DNA of 64,000 nt, taken from assembly GCA_023428025.1 (NCBI GenBank), contig JAEYZN010000021.1, positions 260,604-324,603 on the forward strand, in the 5' to 3' direction. The position numbers and the translations under genes are program-made. The notes under the pieces were generated by a model. That model was given only the letters and a program-made list of their open reading frames with translations, did not search any database and was not told the origin of the DNA. Source of the stretch: Bacillota bacterium (GTDB lineage: Bacteria; Bacillota; Clostridia; Christensenellales; SZUA-584). Of the stretch, positions 9,717-19,082 are shown one piece after another (positions within the stretch are counted from its first letter, which is position 1; each line of letters begins with the position of its first letter).

Positions 9717-11129
9717 TCACAGCTTCAGGAATTCCTTCCAGATATCAATGCAGCTGACGGCATCCGCTTCACATGACATCTCGGCGCACATCCGCAGCAG
9801 CGGCTCCGTGCCGGAAAACCGGCAAATCACCCAGCCGCCATCTTTGAAATATACCTTGCACCCGTCCAGATACGACACGCGGTCCGTCTCAAACGGGAAT
9901 GCGGGCAGCGCCTTTTCAACGAACAGCCGGTCCATCAACTGCTGCTTTTTCGTGTTCGTCATCGTAAAATCGGCGTCGGCGATATACAGCGTACCGCAGC
10001 GTTCCTCGATTTCACGGTAGATCGCCGAAAGGGTCTTGCCCGTCCTTGCGACCATCTCCACCAGCAGCGTGGCCGCATAGATGCCGTCCTTGCCGGGGAT
10101 ATGCCCCCTCACCGTCAGGCCGCCCGACGACTCTCCGCCGATCAGCGCGTCCGTCTCCTGCATCTTGGCCGAGATATGCTTAAAACCCACGGGAACCTCA
10201 TAACACCGCTCGCCAAAGCCCGCCGCCACACAGTCAAGGAGATGGGTCGTCGAGTTGTTGCGGACCACCGCTCCCTTCCAACCGCGATAAGCCATCAGGT
10301 AATAGTACAGCAACACGAGTATCTTATTGGGATGCAGGAATGTTCCCATATCGTCGATGATGCCGATGCGGTCCGCGTCGCCATCCGTCGCGATACCCAG
10401 GTTGCAGTGGTTCTCAACCACAAAGTTGGTCAGAGCTCCCAGCGTCTGCAGGCTGGGCGATGGCAGGCGTCCGCCGAACAGCGTATCGTGCCGCTCGTGG
10501 ATGACCTCCACCTCACAGCGCGCCGTCAGCAGTATGGTCTGCAGGCTCGTGCGGCTCACGCCATACATGGGATCCAGCGCAATCTTGAGATGCGCGCTTT
10601 TGATCGCTTCCACATCCGCGAGCGCGAGGATACTGTCAATATATTCATTGAACGGATTGATTTTTGTGATAAGCTGCTGCTCCAGCGCTTCGACATACGG
10701 CACCGCGGGAACCAGCTTGCCGTCCATCGCCGCGATATGCCGTTCGATCTCTTCGGTCACATCCTCGGCGGCATCCCGTCCGCCTTCGGTGAACACCTTG
10801 ATGCCGTTGTATATCGCCGGGTTGTGGCTGGCTGTCACCGCAATGCCATACGGCAACCCATACTGGCGCACGGTGAACATGATCAGCGGCGTTGGCGCCT
10901 CGCGGTCCAGCAGCATGCACGGCACATGCATGCCCGCGCATACCTCCGCAAACCACTGCGCCGCCGGTTTGGACAGAAACCTGCGGTCGTACCCGATGCA
11001 GATGCCTTTATCGGCGACGCCCTGCTCCCACATCATGGTGCACAGAGCCGCGCACAGCTGCTGCACGTTGCCCTTGGTGAATTCTTCTCCGATAACGGCC
11101 CGCCAGCCGCCTGTTCCGAATTTGATCAT
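9717..11129 (-). CDS. Phosphoglucomutase/phosphomannomutase family sugar phosphomutase
   Basis: A 470-residue alpha-D-phosphohexomutase. The four signatures are in order: phospho-serine Ser101 in TASHNP, metal loop DGDADR at 249-254, sugar-binding GGESSGG at 331-337, and phosphate-binding RFSGTEPLLR at 437-446. The start is the ATG at 11129, which overlaps the GH94 stop as ATGA; upstream in-frame codons lie inside GH94. In this operon the natural role is isomerising the sugar-1-phosphate made by the GH94 phosphorylase (GlcNAc-1-P to GlcNAc-6-P), feeding nagA. By sequence alone it could also act on glucose-1-P or glucosamine phosphates. Confidence 0.92.
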   Translation of the reverse strand: MIKFGTGGWRAVIGEEFTKGNVQQLCAALCTMMWEQGVADKGICIGYDRRFLSKPAAQWFAEVCAGMHVPCMLLDREAPTPLIMFTVRQYGLPYGIAVTASHNPAIYNGIKVFTEGGRDAAEDVTEEIERHIAAMDGKLVPAVPYVEALEQQLITKINPFNEYIDSILALADVEAIKSAHLKIALDPMYGVSRTSLQTILLTARCEVEVIHERHDTLFGGRLPSPSLQTLGALTNFVVENHCNLGIATDGDADRIGIIDDMGTFLHPNKILVLLYYYLMAYRGWKGAVVRNNSTTHLLDCVAAGFGERCYEVPVGFKHISAKMQETDALIGGESSGGLTVRGHIPGKDGIYAATLLVEMVARTGKTLSAIYREIEERCGTLYIADADFTMTNTKKQQLMDRLFVEKALPAFPFETDRVSYLDGCKVYFKDGGWVICRFSGTEPLLRMCAEMSCEADAVSCIDIWKEFLKL

Positions 11130-13534
11130 ACTGTCTCCCCCATCTCGACCACCGCACGGCAAACCTCGCCCGCAGGCAATATGGGCAGCTTGGCCACCGC
11201 CTGTCCGTCCGCCAATATTCGTTTCACACCCTGCTGGACGCCCTGCGGGTTTTTAACCGCAATCTCGTAGCGCGCGCCGCACCATTGCCGATGGATGCTG
11301 AACGCCTTCCAGTCCGCCGGCACGCAGGGATCTACCGCCAGCCCGTCGAAATCAGGCCGGATGCCGAGAATATATTGCGTCGCTGCGAAATACGCCCAAC
11401 CCGCCGAGCCCGTCATAAACGGGTGCCGCGCCCGGCCGAACGCCGTATGCGCCGCGCCCATGACGAACTGGCAGTAGCTGTACGGTTCGGATTGGCGCAC
11501 CTCGATTTTGTCATTCTGATAGTAGGGGCAGAGCGCATCATAAAACTTCATCGCGCCTTCACCGTTGCCCAACATGCACTGGGCCGCCCATGCCCATGGA
11601 TTGGGGTGGGAAAATATCGCGCCGTTCTCCTTAACACCCGGATATACGCGCGTCACAAAGCCGATGCTGTCGTCCCTCTTGGTATACGGCGGTGCGTTGA
11701 GCATCAGGCCGTAGGGCGTATACAAATGCTTTTCCACCGCCTCCATCGCCCTGCGCCCGCGCTCTCCGGCGGCGACACCCGAAAGCACCGCCCACGCATT
11801 GCTTTCCAGATGCATACGGCCTTCCTCGTCGGCTTGCGTGCCGATTTTGCGGCCATCCGCCGTGATGCCGCGGATGTACCATTCACCGTCCCACAGCACG
11901 TCCTCACAGGTCTTTTTCACTCGCTCCGCCATTGCCGCGTAGTGCTGCGCGTCCGCGCTGCGCCCCAGATGCTTTGCCAGCTCCACAAATTGAACGAGGC
12001 CCCAATGGTGCAGGAAGCTGACCATCGCGCTCTCGCCGCCCCCCAGATTCAGGCAGTCATTCCAGTCCGCGCGCAACCCCTTACAGATGCCGTGCGCACC
12101 CACTTCCCGCGCCGAGAATTCCAGAACGCGGCGCATGTGCTCATAGACCGTGCCCTCTCCGCCGTCGGCATAGGTGACGACCTCATCCGCGAAGCCCGAC
12201 TCTCGGGTCTCTTTGATATAGTTCACGATTGCTCCGACCAGCCACAGCGCATCGTCCGCGCAGGCATCCGCAATGCTGTGCACAACGTCTTCTCGGCGCG
12301 GCATGGGCATCACCGTGGGCGATTTGAAATCCTGCGGCTTGCGGTTTGGCACGAACCACACCGGCTCGAACAGGTGCAGGCCGTAGCCGTCCCGCGTCAG
12401 CGCGCGCAGCAGCTCCACGACGCGCTGTCGGCATTTGGCTGGGTTGGAATGCGGGATGCTCATCGCGTCCTGCGCCGTATCGCGGTAACCGAGGCCGGTG
12501 CGCCCGCCCACCTCGATGAAAGAGGAGAAGCGTGAGAACATCACATTAATCTCACTCTGATACAGCGTCCACTGATTGGTCAGTGTGTTGAGCCCGTTGT
12601 TGGGGGTATCAATCTGAAAGCGGGCGCATTTTTCGTCCCAGAAGCTGCGCAGCCGGATGAACTCTGCGTCCGCTGCGGCAGCTTTGCCGTACTTGGCGCG
12701 CATCCTCTTTCCGCTATCCACGCCGCCCTCGCCCAGCAGATAGATCAGCCGGACTTCCCCATCCGGTTGAAGAATCAGCTTCTTTTGCAGGCACCCGCAG
12801 TGGTTGTTACCTTTCTCGAAACTGCTTCCGCAGGCGCCTTGCTCCACCGCGATCGGGTTTCTCTCAGTACGGTACGGCCCGATGAAGGCGTCGCGCAGGC
12901 AGTCGAAGCCGTCAGGAACAAAGTTCGCCGTCAGGAACTGACAGCTGTCCTCCTCGTAATGCAATTCGTGCTCGATCACGCCGTCCTCATAACGCGAACC
13001 TGCCGCGTACAGGCTCATCTGAAAGTTTCGGTTATCCATGTCGATGTGGTGAAACGAAAACTCGACGTAGGAATAGACGCTTAAGCTGCGCGGACTGCTG
13101 CCGGCGTTATGTACGCACACGTCCCATATCTCCACCGGGTCGTCCTGCGCCACAAACAGCGTCTGCTCTGCCTTTATGTCATTATAATCGCAGAGGTATC
13201 GGGAGTAAGAAAAGCCATGGCGGCAGGTGTAATGCGCCTTATCGAGCGGTTTGCCCACCGGTTGCCATGAAATGCTCCAGTAATCACCCGTTTCGTCGTC
13301 GCGCAGATACACGTAATGGCCGGGGCCGTCCATCGGCACGCCGTTGGGCCTGAAGCGCGTGATGCGATGATATTCCGGTGAACCACAGAACAGGTAGCCG
13401 CCCGCCGTATGGTTGAAAACGCCGCACATGTTCTGGGTGCCGATATAGTTCGTCCAGGATGCGGGAAGGTCAACACGTTCGATGACATATTCCCTGTTTG
13501 CCTCGTCAAAGCTGCCGTAACGCATGATAGACAC
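11126..13534 (-). CDS. chbP: GH94 disaccharide phosphorylase, probable N,N'-diacetylchitobiose phosphorylase
   Basis: An 802-residue GH94 protein, the normal length for cellobiose/chitobiose phosphorylases. An N-terminal beta-sandwich (to about 290) is followed by an alpha6/alpha6 barrel containing GRTGLGYRDTAQD (343-356) and the ADWNDCLNLGGGESAM segment; Asp490 and Asp493 in it are the candidates for the general acid. Further hallmarks are SHPNPWAWAAQCML and MTGSAGWAYFAATQYILGIRPDFDGL. GH94 enzymes split a beta-linked disaccharide with phosphate to a sugar-1-phosphate and a free sugar. The downstream mutase, kinase and nagA point to (GlcNAc)2; a cellobiose or mixed beta-linked substrate is the alternative. 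First gene of its unit, with AAAGAGGTG before the ATG at 13534. Confidence 0.9.
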   Translation of the reverse strand: MSIMRYGSFDEANREYVIERVDLPASWTNYIGTQNMCGVFNHTAGGYLFCGSPEYHRITRFRPNGVPMDGPGHYVYLRDDETGDYWSISWQPVGKPLDKAHYTCRHGFSYSRYLCDYNDIKAEQTLFVAQDDPVEIWDVCVHNAGSSPRSLSVYSYVEFSFHHIDMDNRNFQMSLYAAGSRYEDGVIEHELHYEEDSCQFLTANFVPDGFDCLRDAFIGPYRTERNPIAVEQGACGSSFEKGNNHCGCLQKKLILQPDGEVRLIYLLGEGGVDSGKRMRAKYGKAAAADAEFIRLRSFWDEKCARFQIDTPNNGLNTLTNQWTLYQSEINVMFSRFSSFIEVGGRTGLGYRDTAQDAMSIPHSNPAKCRQRVVELLRALTRDGYGLHLFEPVWFVPNRKPQDFKSPTVMPMPRREDVVHSIADACADDALWLVGAIVNYIKETRESGFADEVVTYADGGEGTVYEHMRRVLEFSAREVGAHGICKGLRADWNDCLNLGGGESAMVSFLHHWGLVQFVELAKHLGRSADAQHYAAMAERVKKTCEDVLWDGEWYIRGITADGRKIGTQADEEGRMHLESNAWAVLSGVAAGERGRRAMEAVEKHLYTPYGLMLNAPPYTKRDDSIGFVTRVYPGVKENGAIFSHPNPWAWAAQCMLGNGEGAMKFYDALCPYYQNDKIEVRQSEPYSYCQFVMGAAHTAFGRARHPFMTGSAGWAYFAATQYILGIRPDFDGLAVDPCVPADWKAFSIHRQWCGARYEIAVKNPQGVQQGVKRILADGQAVAKLPILPAGEVCRAVVEMGETV

Positions 13535-14121
13535 CTCTTTGTATATTCAACCTGATTATAAAATATCCATGCGTAATGGATAATGGATGTGAATGCACAT
13601 TATTGCCTGTGGTTGTGTATGTTGCGAGTATTCCACGCTTCTCACTTTGCCGCCCGGCAGACAACGCTATAACAAAACGAGCCGGCCTATGCAGGTGTGC
13701 CGTTTCGATGCTGAACGATGCGTATTCATCGTTCGCCGACAAACTGATCGATGCGCACTCATGCATTCACAGCCGGGCTCCATCGTCATCATATTTAGCC
13801 TGAGTTGGTCTTAAGCTGTATGGCTGAAGGCCGTATGGGCTGGTTAGCTTTAGTACAAGACAGTGAAAAGGCTTTCCAGTCATATGCTATCGGAAGGCTT
13901 TATAAGCTTGTTATATGATTCGCATAATTAAAACAAAGCCAGTCAAATAAATAAATGCAGGCGTGCTAATAACAACAGGCGGAACTATTGCACTTTCACG
14001 GAAAATGCTCAGTATAATCACCACCACTCAGTTCAGGGAATCCGTGCGTCGGCCTTTCCATGTACGGCTCTGTACGATCGACTTTTGTGACGTGCCCTGT
14101 CGTCTATGGCCCAAAATGCAG
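13535..14121. other. 587-bp intergenic region, promoter side of the GH94 unit
   Basis: No gene is supported here. On the minus strand a perfect TATAAT (13560-13555) lies about 20 bp before the GH94 start without a convincing -35, suggesting activator dependence. A 8+8 inverted repeat at 13713-13734 may be an operator. The part nearest 14121 is the untranslated end of the FtsX-type gene; no strong terminator was seen. Confidence 0.5.
13713..13734. promoter_or_regulatory. Inverted repeat, possible operator upstream of the GH94 unit
   Basis: GAACGATG and CATCGTTC form a perfect 8-bp inverted repeat with a 6-bp spacer, about 150 bp upstream of the putative -10 of the GH94 unit. The position suits an activator site; which regulator binds is unknown. 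Confidence 0.35.
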
Positions 14122-17100
14122 CTATTCCACGCTTTTCAGCGCTTCCACCATGTTGATCCGATCAAGCGTACGGTTTGTTATCCAATTGACGACGACGGCA
14201 AAGCAGAACGTAATCGCCGCTGAAATCAGATAACTAACGGGCTCAACATGCACCGCGAAATGGATGGACGGCATATTGAGCGCGGTGGTAAGAAAACCGC
14301 TTATGACCCGGCCTACCGGCAAACCGATGAGGATACCCGCTGCAGTCAGGATCAGCGTTTCCTTATTTACGTATTGATACACCTCGTTATCGTAGAATCC
14401 CAACACCTTGATGGTGGCCAGCTCCCGGACCCGTTCCGAGATATTCGTGTTCGACAGAGTAAACAACACCACGAACGCAAGCCCTCCGGCCATGACAGTG
14501 ATCAGCAGCACCACCGCGTTGATGAGGTCAAAGCCAAAATCCTCTCTCACCGCGGCTGTGCTGACGGCGGAAAGCACCGAATCGTTATCGAGAAGCGCTT
14601 CGGCATATGCGGCCTGATCGGGACAGGCATCCGACAGGTGGGCAAGCACGCCGTTCGGAGCATAGCCGCCAAACAGTGACTCGTACAGCTTTTGCGTCAT
14701 ATACACGTTATTGCCCAGATAGTTCCGTACAACGCCGGATATGACGACCTCGTGCTGCACAAGCTCCATGTCCTGCAGAGAAACGGTGCCGCCCGGTTTA
14801 AGGCCGAGGATCCGCGCCGCATTCTGTGTGACGAAAACACCGCCATCCTCCAGATGGCTCAGCGTGCCGTCCAGGTCCTCCATGCGGATATAGTCCTCTA
14901 TGGCAGCGCTGTCGGTAATTACCATCAGCTGTACCTTTTCCGCCTTTCCATCGGTATTGATCAGCTTCACGTTGTCAATGCGCAGATTGAGATAATCCTC
15001 AATATTGCTGTCACCAGACAGCTGCCCGATAAAGCCGTCGTTATCCTCCTCCTCGGTAACGGCCATCAGATCATATCGATAGATATTCTCGTACTGTTTT
15101 GGCGCCAGATCCGAAATGGAGTCCTTGATCGCAAAGCCGCAGAGAATCAGGGCGGTACAGCCCATGATGCCCCCGACCGTCATAAACAAGCGTTTTTTAT
15201 ACCGAAACAGATTACGAACGGTGACCTTGTTCAGAAATTTGAGCCGATTCCAGATAACAGGGATACGCTCCAAAAATACGCGGGCTCCCGCACGGGGCGC
15301 TTTGGGCCGCATGAGGTTTGCCGGCATTTGCACCAGCTCACCGCGGCAGACGAGCGCGGTTGCTCCCACTATCCCCACCATAAACAACGCGACGCCGCCC
15401 ACGCCGTAGAGAGCGTCAAAGCGCAGATAGTATTGAGGAAGGCTGTAGAGCTCCTCTAAGATAACCGAAACAAATTTGGGCACGAAGATAAAGCCAACCA
15501 AATCTCCTAAAATACCGCCGAGCAGGCAGGCCGTAAAGGCAAACAGCATGTATTTGAGATAGACAGCCGCGTTGCCAAAGCCCAGCGCCTTATAAGTTCC
15601 AATCAACCCGCGTTCTTCCTCCACCATCCGGGTCATCGTGGTCAGGCTCATCAGCACCGCAACAAGTAAGAATATGACGGGAAAAACCTTACCGACGGCT
15701 TCGATGGAGGACAGATCGCTGTTAAGACTGGAATAGCTGTCCAGCGAGGTGCGGTCCTGAACATACCACTGTGTCATGTCGATATCGTCCAGCTCGGCAT
15801 ACGCATCGGCCAGTTTTTGATTGGCCTCTTCCTTTTTTTCAGCGTATTCCTGCTCCTGTTCGATCAATTCAGCCTCGCCGTCAGCGATCTCTCCTTTCCC
15901 GTCAGCGATCTCTTCCCAGGCGTCGCCGATTTTTTCTCTGGCGTCGGCTTCTTCCGCGTTTAGCCTCGCCTCACCTTTGGCCAGCTCGGCCTTTCCCGCA
16001 GTCAACTCCGCTTTTCCGGCTTCCAGCTCGGCCTTGCTGGCTTCGAGCGTTTGGCGCGCTGCTTCTATCTGCGCCTCGCCTGAGGCCAGCTCTGCCTCAG
16101 CGTCGACCAGCTGCCGTAAAGCGGCTTCCTTTTGTTCCTCAAAGGCGCCTTTCTGATCATCCAGCGCCTGCTGACCGCCGTTCACCTTGCCCATCCCCAG
16201 CGCGGCCTGCACACCGGCTCCGGGCAGGGAGGGCAGCTGCGCCGCCTGCGCACTCAATTGTTCAATCGTGGCGGCCAGCTGCCCGGCCTGAGCGGTTTTT
16301 GCTTCGCGTGCAGCCGTCAAGCTCGCTACGGTTTCGTTCGCAGCATCCAACGCTTCCTGAGCGTCAGCCACGGCGACGTTCGCGGCGTCCAGCGTATTCC
16401 GGGCGGCAGCCACCACGGCCAGCTGCACATTGTATTCCGGGGTTCCTTCTACCAGACTGTTCAGCCTTTCAGTTTCGGTATTCAAGGTATTCTGCGCCGC
16501 GTCGGCCGCAGCCTGTTTCCCGGCAAGCGCAGCCTGCGCATCAGCCGCCTGTTGCACAGCGGTCTCCAGCTGTTGGTTGAAATCGGTTATCTCCTGGGTC
16601 ACGATACCAAGTGCGGCTTGCGTCTGGCTTATCTGTTGCGTCAGCATAGCGCTCATGGCGTCCACCTGCCCCTGGAGCGCACCGGCAAGGGCAGTGCTTT
16701 CAGCGGTGGTCGCCGCCGCGATAGCGCTGTCATCCGCGCCGGTTGCCGCGATGGCGGCAGCCGCGTTCACCAGCGTGTTCCATTCATCCACGGGCCATGT
16801 GCCGCCAAACGCACCTTTCAGCTGCGATATCCCGGCCTCCAGCTGCGCGCGGGCTGTATCCAACTGGCTCTGCGCTTCACCGAGTTGCTGCTCGGCTGCA
16901 GCGAACTGTGCTTCGGCCTGCCGCCGCTCTTCGGCCAAACGCGGTTTGCCCTCTTCCAGCTCTTGAGCGTTTTGATTCAGTTCGGCTTCCCCCTGTGCCA
17001 GCTGTGCTTCTCCCTGTACAAGCTGCGTCTCAGCTTCCGCCAGCTGCCGCTTTGCGCTTCTGAGTTTCGCGCGGGCCTCCGCGATTTTCCGCTCTGCGTC

Positions 17101-18144
17101 TTTTTGCTCATCGGTCAGCGTGGCTTCACCATCGGCCAGCTCCTGCCTGCCCTCGGCTATATCGTCCCATGCGTCGGCAAATTTCTGGTCCGCCTCCGCA
17201 AACTTGTCGTTCATGGTGGCTTCGGCGTCCTGGATCTTCGCGCGCGCCTCCATCACAACAGCATCATAACGGGCCTGCTCCCGCTGTGCTTTGATGTGGT
17301 CTTCAATATTGCTGATAACGGTTTGTACCGCGTTTTCATATTCATCGGAGTAACCGTTCATCCCCAGTGTTCCGGCCAGAAGAATGTATACCGCGGTAAA
17401 AATATCGCTGTCGGCGTCTGCGGCCGTTATAAAAAACGTATAATCGGTGGTTATGGTGGAACGGAATATGGTTCCGTTGCCGTCACCACGAATGTCCATC
17501 GGGTCCATCACCACGCCGGTGATGGTATAGGTGGTATGGACAAAGGTTGGCGCTTCCGTTTCCTCTTCCAAATCCATATCCAAATCAACATCCGTATCGA
17601 GGCCGCTGTCTCCGTCCGAGATATCTTCTATATCGGTGCCGGCTTGCGCCTCTCCACCATTTTCCTCGTTGCCGTTGTCGATATCCTCCTCTATGGTCAG
17701 CGTGTCCCCTATGGATTTAGCGCTCCCATCCAGATACTTTTGCGTCACGGCGATTTCCCCGGCTTCTGCCGGCAGCGTACCGGCCAGCAAATAGGGGGCA
17801 TTCAAGCCTTTGGCGCTCAGCACGGCCATCTCCACGCTTTTGCGCACACCCGCCATATCCGTATGAACGGTCTCGCTGTATGCGCCTTCGGCCATTTCCA
17901 CGCCATCCACCTGTGCCAGAGCGTCCACGTCCTCCTGCGTCAGCCCCAGCGTGGACAGGATTCGGATATCAAACAGCTTCTGTTTATCAAAGAATCGATC
18001 CGCCGAGTCATACATATCAAGGCACGCCGCATACAAGCCTGTCAGCATGGCCACGCCCAACGCCGTGATGACCAGAATGGACAGAAAACGCTTCCAGCCT
18101 TTTTTTATGGAACGCCGGATATCCTTTCGGTAAGCCCTGCTCAT
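14122..18144 (-). CDS. FtsX/MacB-type ABC transporter permease with very long coiled-coil domain
   Basis: A 1340-residue permease. TM1 is at about 16-40 (RFLSILVITALGVAMLTGLYAA), then an extracellular domain with an acidic insert (D/E/G-rich, roughly 150-190). From about 265 to 800 it is dominated by A/E/Q/L/K repeats typical of coiled coil. FtsX units follow: three helices after VIFLLVAVLMSLTTMTRMVEEERG and a second set ending VVNWITNRTLDRINMVEALKS. The start is the ATG at 18144 (MSRAYRKDIRRSIKKGW), 4 bp after the ATPase stop; a frame 83 codons longer only shadows the ATPase gene. MacB/FtsX transporters act as mechanotransmitters or peptide/antibiotic exporters rather than importers. Substrate unknown. 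Confidence 0.88.
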   Translation of the reverse strand: MSRAYRKDIRRSIKKGWKRFLSILVITALGVAMLTGLYAACLDMYDSADRFFDKQKLFDIRILSTLGLTQEDVDALAQVDGVEMAEGAYSETVHTDMAGVRKSVEMAVLSAKGLNAPYLLAGTLPAEAGEIAVTQKYLDGSAKSIGDTLTIEEDIDNGNEENGGEAQAGTDIEDISDGDSGLDTDVDLDMDLEEETEAPTFVHTTYTITGVVMDPMDIRGDGNGTIFRSTITTDYTFFITAADADSDIFTAVYILLAGTLGMNGYSDEYENAVQTVISNIEDHIKAQREQARYDAVVMEARAKIQDAEATMNDKFAEADQKFADAWDDIAEGRQELADGEATLTDEQKDAERKIAEARAKLRSAKRQLAEAETQLVQGEAQLAQGEAELNQNAQELEEGKPRLAEERRQAEAQFAAAEQQLGEAQSQLDTARAQLEAGISQLKGAFGGTWPVDEWNTLVNAAAAIAATGADDSAIAAATTAESTALAGALQGQVDAMSAMLTQQISQTQAALGIVTQEITDFNQQLETAVQQAADAQAALAGKQAAADAAQNTLNTETERLNSLVEGTPEYNVQLAVVAAARNTLDAANVAVADAQEALDAANETVASLTAAREAKTAQAGQLAATIEQLSAQAAQLPSLPGAGVQAALGMGKVNGGQQALDDQKGAFEEQKEAALRQLVDAEAELASGEAQIEAARQTLEASKAELEAGKAELTAGKAELAKGEARLNAEEADAREKIGDAWEEIADGKGEIADGEAELIEQEQEYAEKKEEANQKLADAYAELDDIDMTQWYVQDRTSLDSYSSLNSDLSSIEAVGKVFPVIFLLVAVLMSLTTMTRMVEEERGLIGTYKALGFGNAAVYLKYMLFAFTACLLGGILGDLVGFIFVPKFVSVILEELYSLPQYYLRFDALYGVGGVALFMVGIVGATALVCRGELVQMPANLMRPKAPRAGARVFLERIPVIWNRLKFLNKVTVRNLFRYKKRLFMTVGGIMGCTALILCGFAIKDSISDLAPKQYENIYRYDLMAVTEEEDNDGFIGQLSGDSNIEDYLNLRIDNVKLINTDGKAEKVQLMVITDSAAIEDYIRMEDLDGTLSHLEDGGVFVTQNAARILGLKPGGTVSLQDMELVQHEVVISGVVRNYLGNNVYMTQKLYESLFGGYAPNGVLAHLSDACPDQAAYAEALLDNDSVLSAVSTAAVREDFGFDLINAVVLLITVMAGGLAFVVLFTLSNTNISERVRELATIKVLGFYDNEVYQYVNKETLILTAAGILIGLPVGRVISGFLTTALNMPSIHFAVHVEPVSYLISAAITFCFAVVVNWITNRTLDRINMVEALKSVE

Positions 18145-18148
18145 GCCT

Positions 18149-18850
18149 TCACCACTCAATCTGCGCGATGGGCGTGGGCTGTTCATTTTGCACAGTCCTG
18201 ACGACCTTGCCGCTTTTAAAGTGAATGACCCTGTCGGCCATAGGCACCAGCGCCGAGTTGTGGGTGATAATGAGTACGGTGATTTTCTCGCGGCGGCAGG
18301 TGTCCTGTAGCAGCTGTAAAATCTGCTTGCCGGTATTGTAATCCAGCGCGCCTGTGGGTTCATCGCACAAAAGCAGTTTCGGGTTCTTCGCAATGGCGCG
18401 CGCGATGGACACGCGCTGTTGTTCCCCGCCGGAAAGCTGCGCAGGGAAATTGTTTTTACGTTCCGCCAGTCCCACCTTATCCAGCGTTTCGGACGCGCTC
18501 AAAGAGTCCTGGCAAATCTGCGCGGCCAGTTCCACGTTTTCCAGCGCCGTCAGATTCGGCACCAGGTTATAAAACTGAAACACAAAACCGATGTCCGTAC
18601 GGCGGTAGCCCACCAACTGCTTGTGGTTGTATTTAGAAATGTCTTGACCGTCCACCAGGACATCGCCGGATGTAACGGTGTCCATCCCGCCCAGTATGTT
18701 CAGTGCCGTGGTCTTGCCGGCGCCGGAAGCACCTAAAATGACGGCCAGTTCGCCTTCTTTTACCGAGAAGCTTGCGTCATCCAACGCACGGATTGCCGCC
18801 CCCTCAGAAACGTATTGCTTTATAACGTGATTGAATTCGATATATGCCAC
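18149..18850 (-). CDS. ABC transporter ATP-binding protein, MacB/LolD type
   Basis: A 233-residue ATPase, compact as usual for the MacB/LolD family. Visible: Walker A GASGAGKTT, Q-loop FVFQFYNLVPNLTALENV, signature LSGGEQQRVSIARAIA, Walker B LLLCDEPTGALD, switch His in IITHN. The start chosen is a GTG at 18850 (VAYIEFNHVIKQY) with GGGAG five bases upstream; a 19-codon longer frame from 18907 has no ribosome site and no family similarity. It is transcribed just ahead of the FtsX-type permease and divergently from a TetR regulator, which probably controls both. Confidence 0.92.
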   Translation of the reverse strand: MAYIEFNHVIKQYVSEGAAIRALDDASFSVKEGELAVILGASGAGKTTALNILGGMDTVTSGDVLVDGQDISKYNHKQLVGYRRTDIGFVFQFYNLVPNLTALENVELAAQICQDSLSASETLDKVGLAERKNNFPAQLSGGEQQRVSIARAIAKNPKLLLCDEPTGALDYNTGKQILQLLQDTCRREKITVLIITHNSALVPMADRVIHFKSGKVVRTVQNEQPTPIAQIEW

Positions 18851-18966
18851 AAGGCTCTCCCTTTTATACTCATAATTGGCGGCAAAAGATTTATCGACGC
18901 AAGACAATCCAAAAAAATTCAGCCACTTGACTTTTGCCAGCTAATTCATTATTTTAAAGACACGAT

Positions 18967-19057
18967 GTTGTTTTCACAACCGTCAGATGTTTATAAAACG
19001 AATGTTTCACAACACGACACCTTGCAAATGTCGATTTCAAAACAAAAAATGTGAAAC
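18967..19057. promoter_or_regulatory. Candidate TetR operator cluster in the divergent intergenic region
   Basis: Two near-identical direct copies, TGTTTTCACAAC (18969-18980) and TGTTTCACAAC (19003-19013), and one reverse copy GTGAAAC (19051-19057) lie between the divergent ATPase and TetR genes. The first copy is within a short palindrome GTTG-tttt-CA-CAAC. Repeats of this kind next to a regulator gene commonly bind that regulator; binding is inferred. Confidence 0.4.
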
Positions 19058-19082
19058 CTATTTTTGGAGGAGCGCAACCTTT

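Noticed and set aside
10101..12535. Long plus-strand frames opposite the phosphomutase and GH94 genes
   Set aside because: High-GC third positions on the coding strand leave the complementary frame open; no ribosome site or domain supports them.
16132..18201. Plus-strand open frame of 689 codons opposite the FtsX-type permease
   Set aside because: It is antisense to a clear permease/coiled-coil gene with known motifs and has no recognisable domain; the length comes from the repetitive A/E-rich codons on the other strand.
18145..18393. 83-codon N-terminal extension of the FtsX-type permease
   Set aside because: It lies wholly inside the ATPase gene in another frame and lacks a start site; the ATG at 18144 gives the normal basic N-terminus and first helix.
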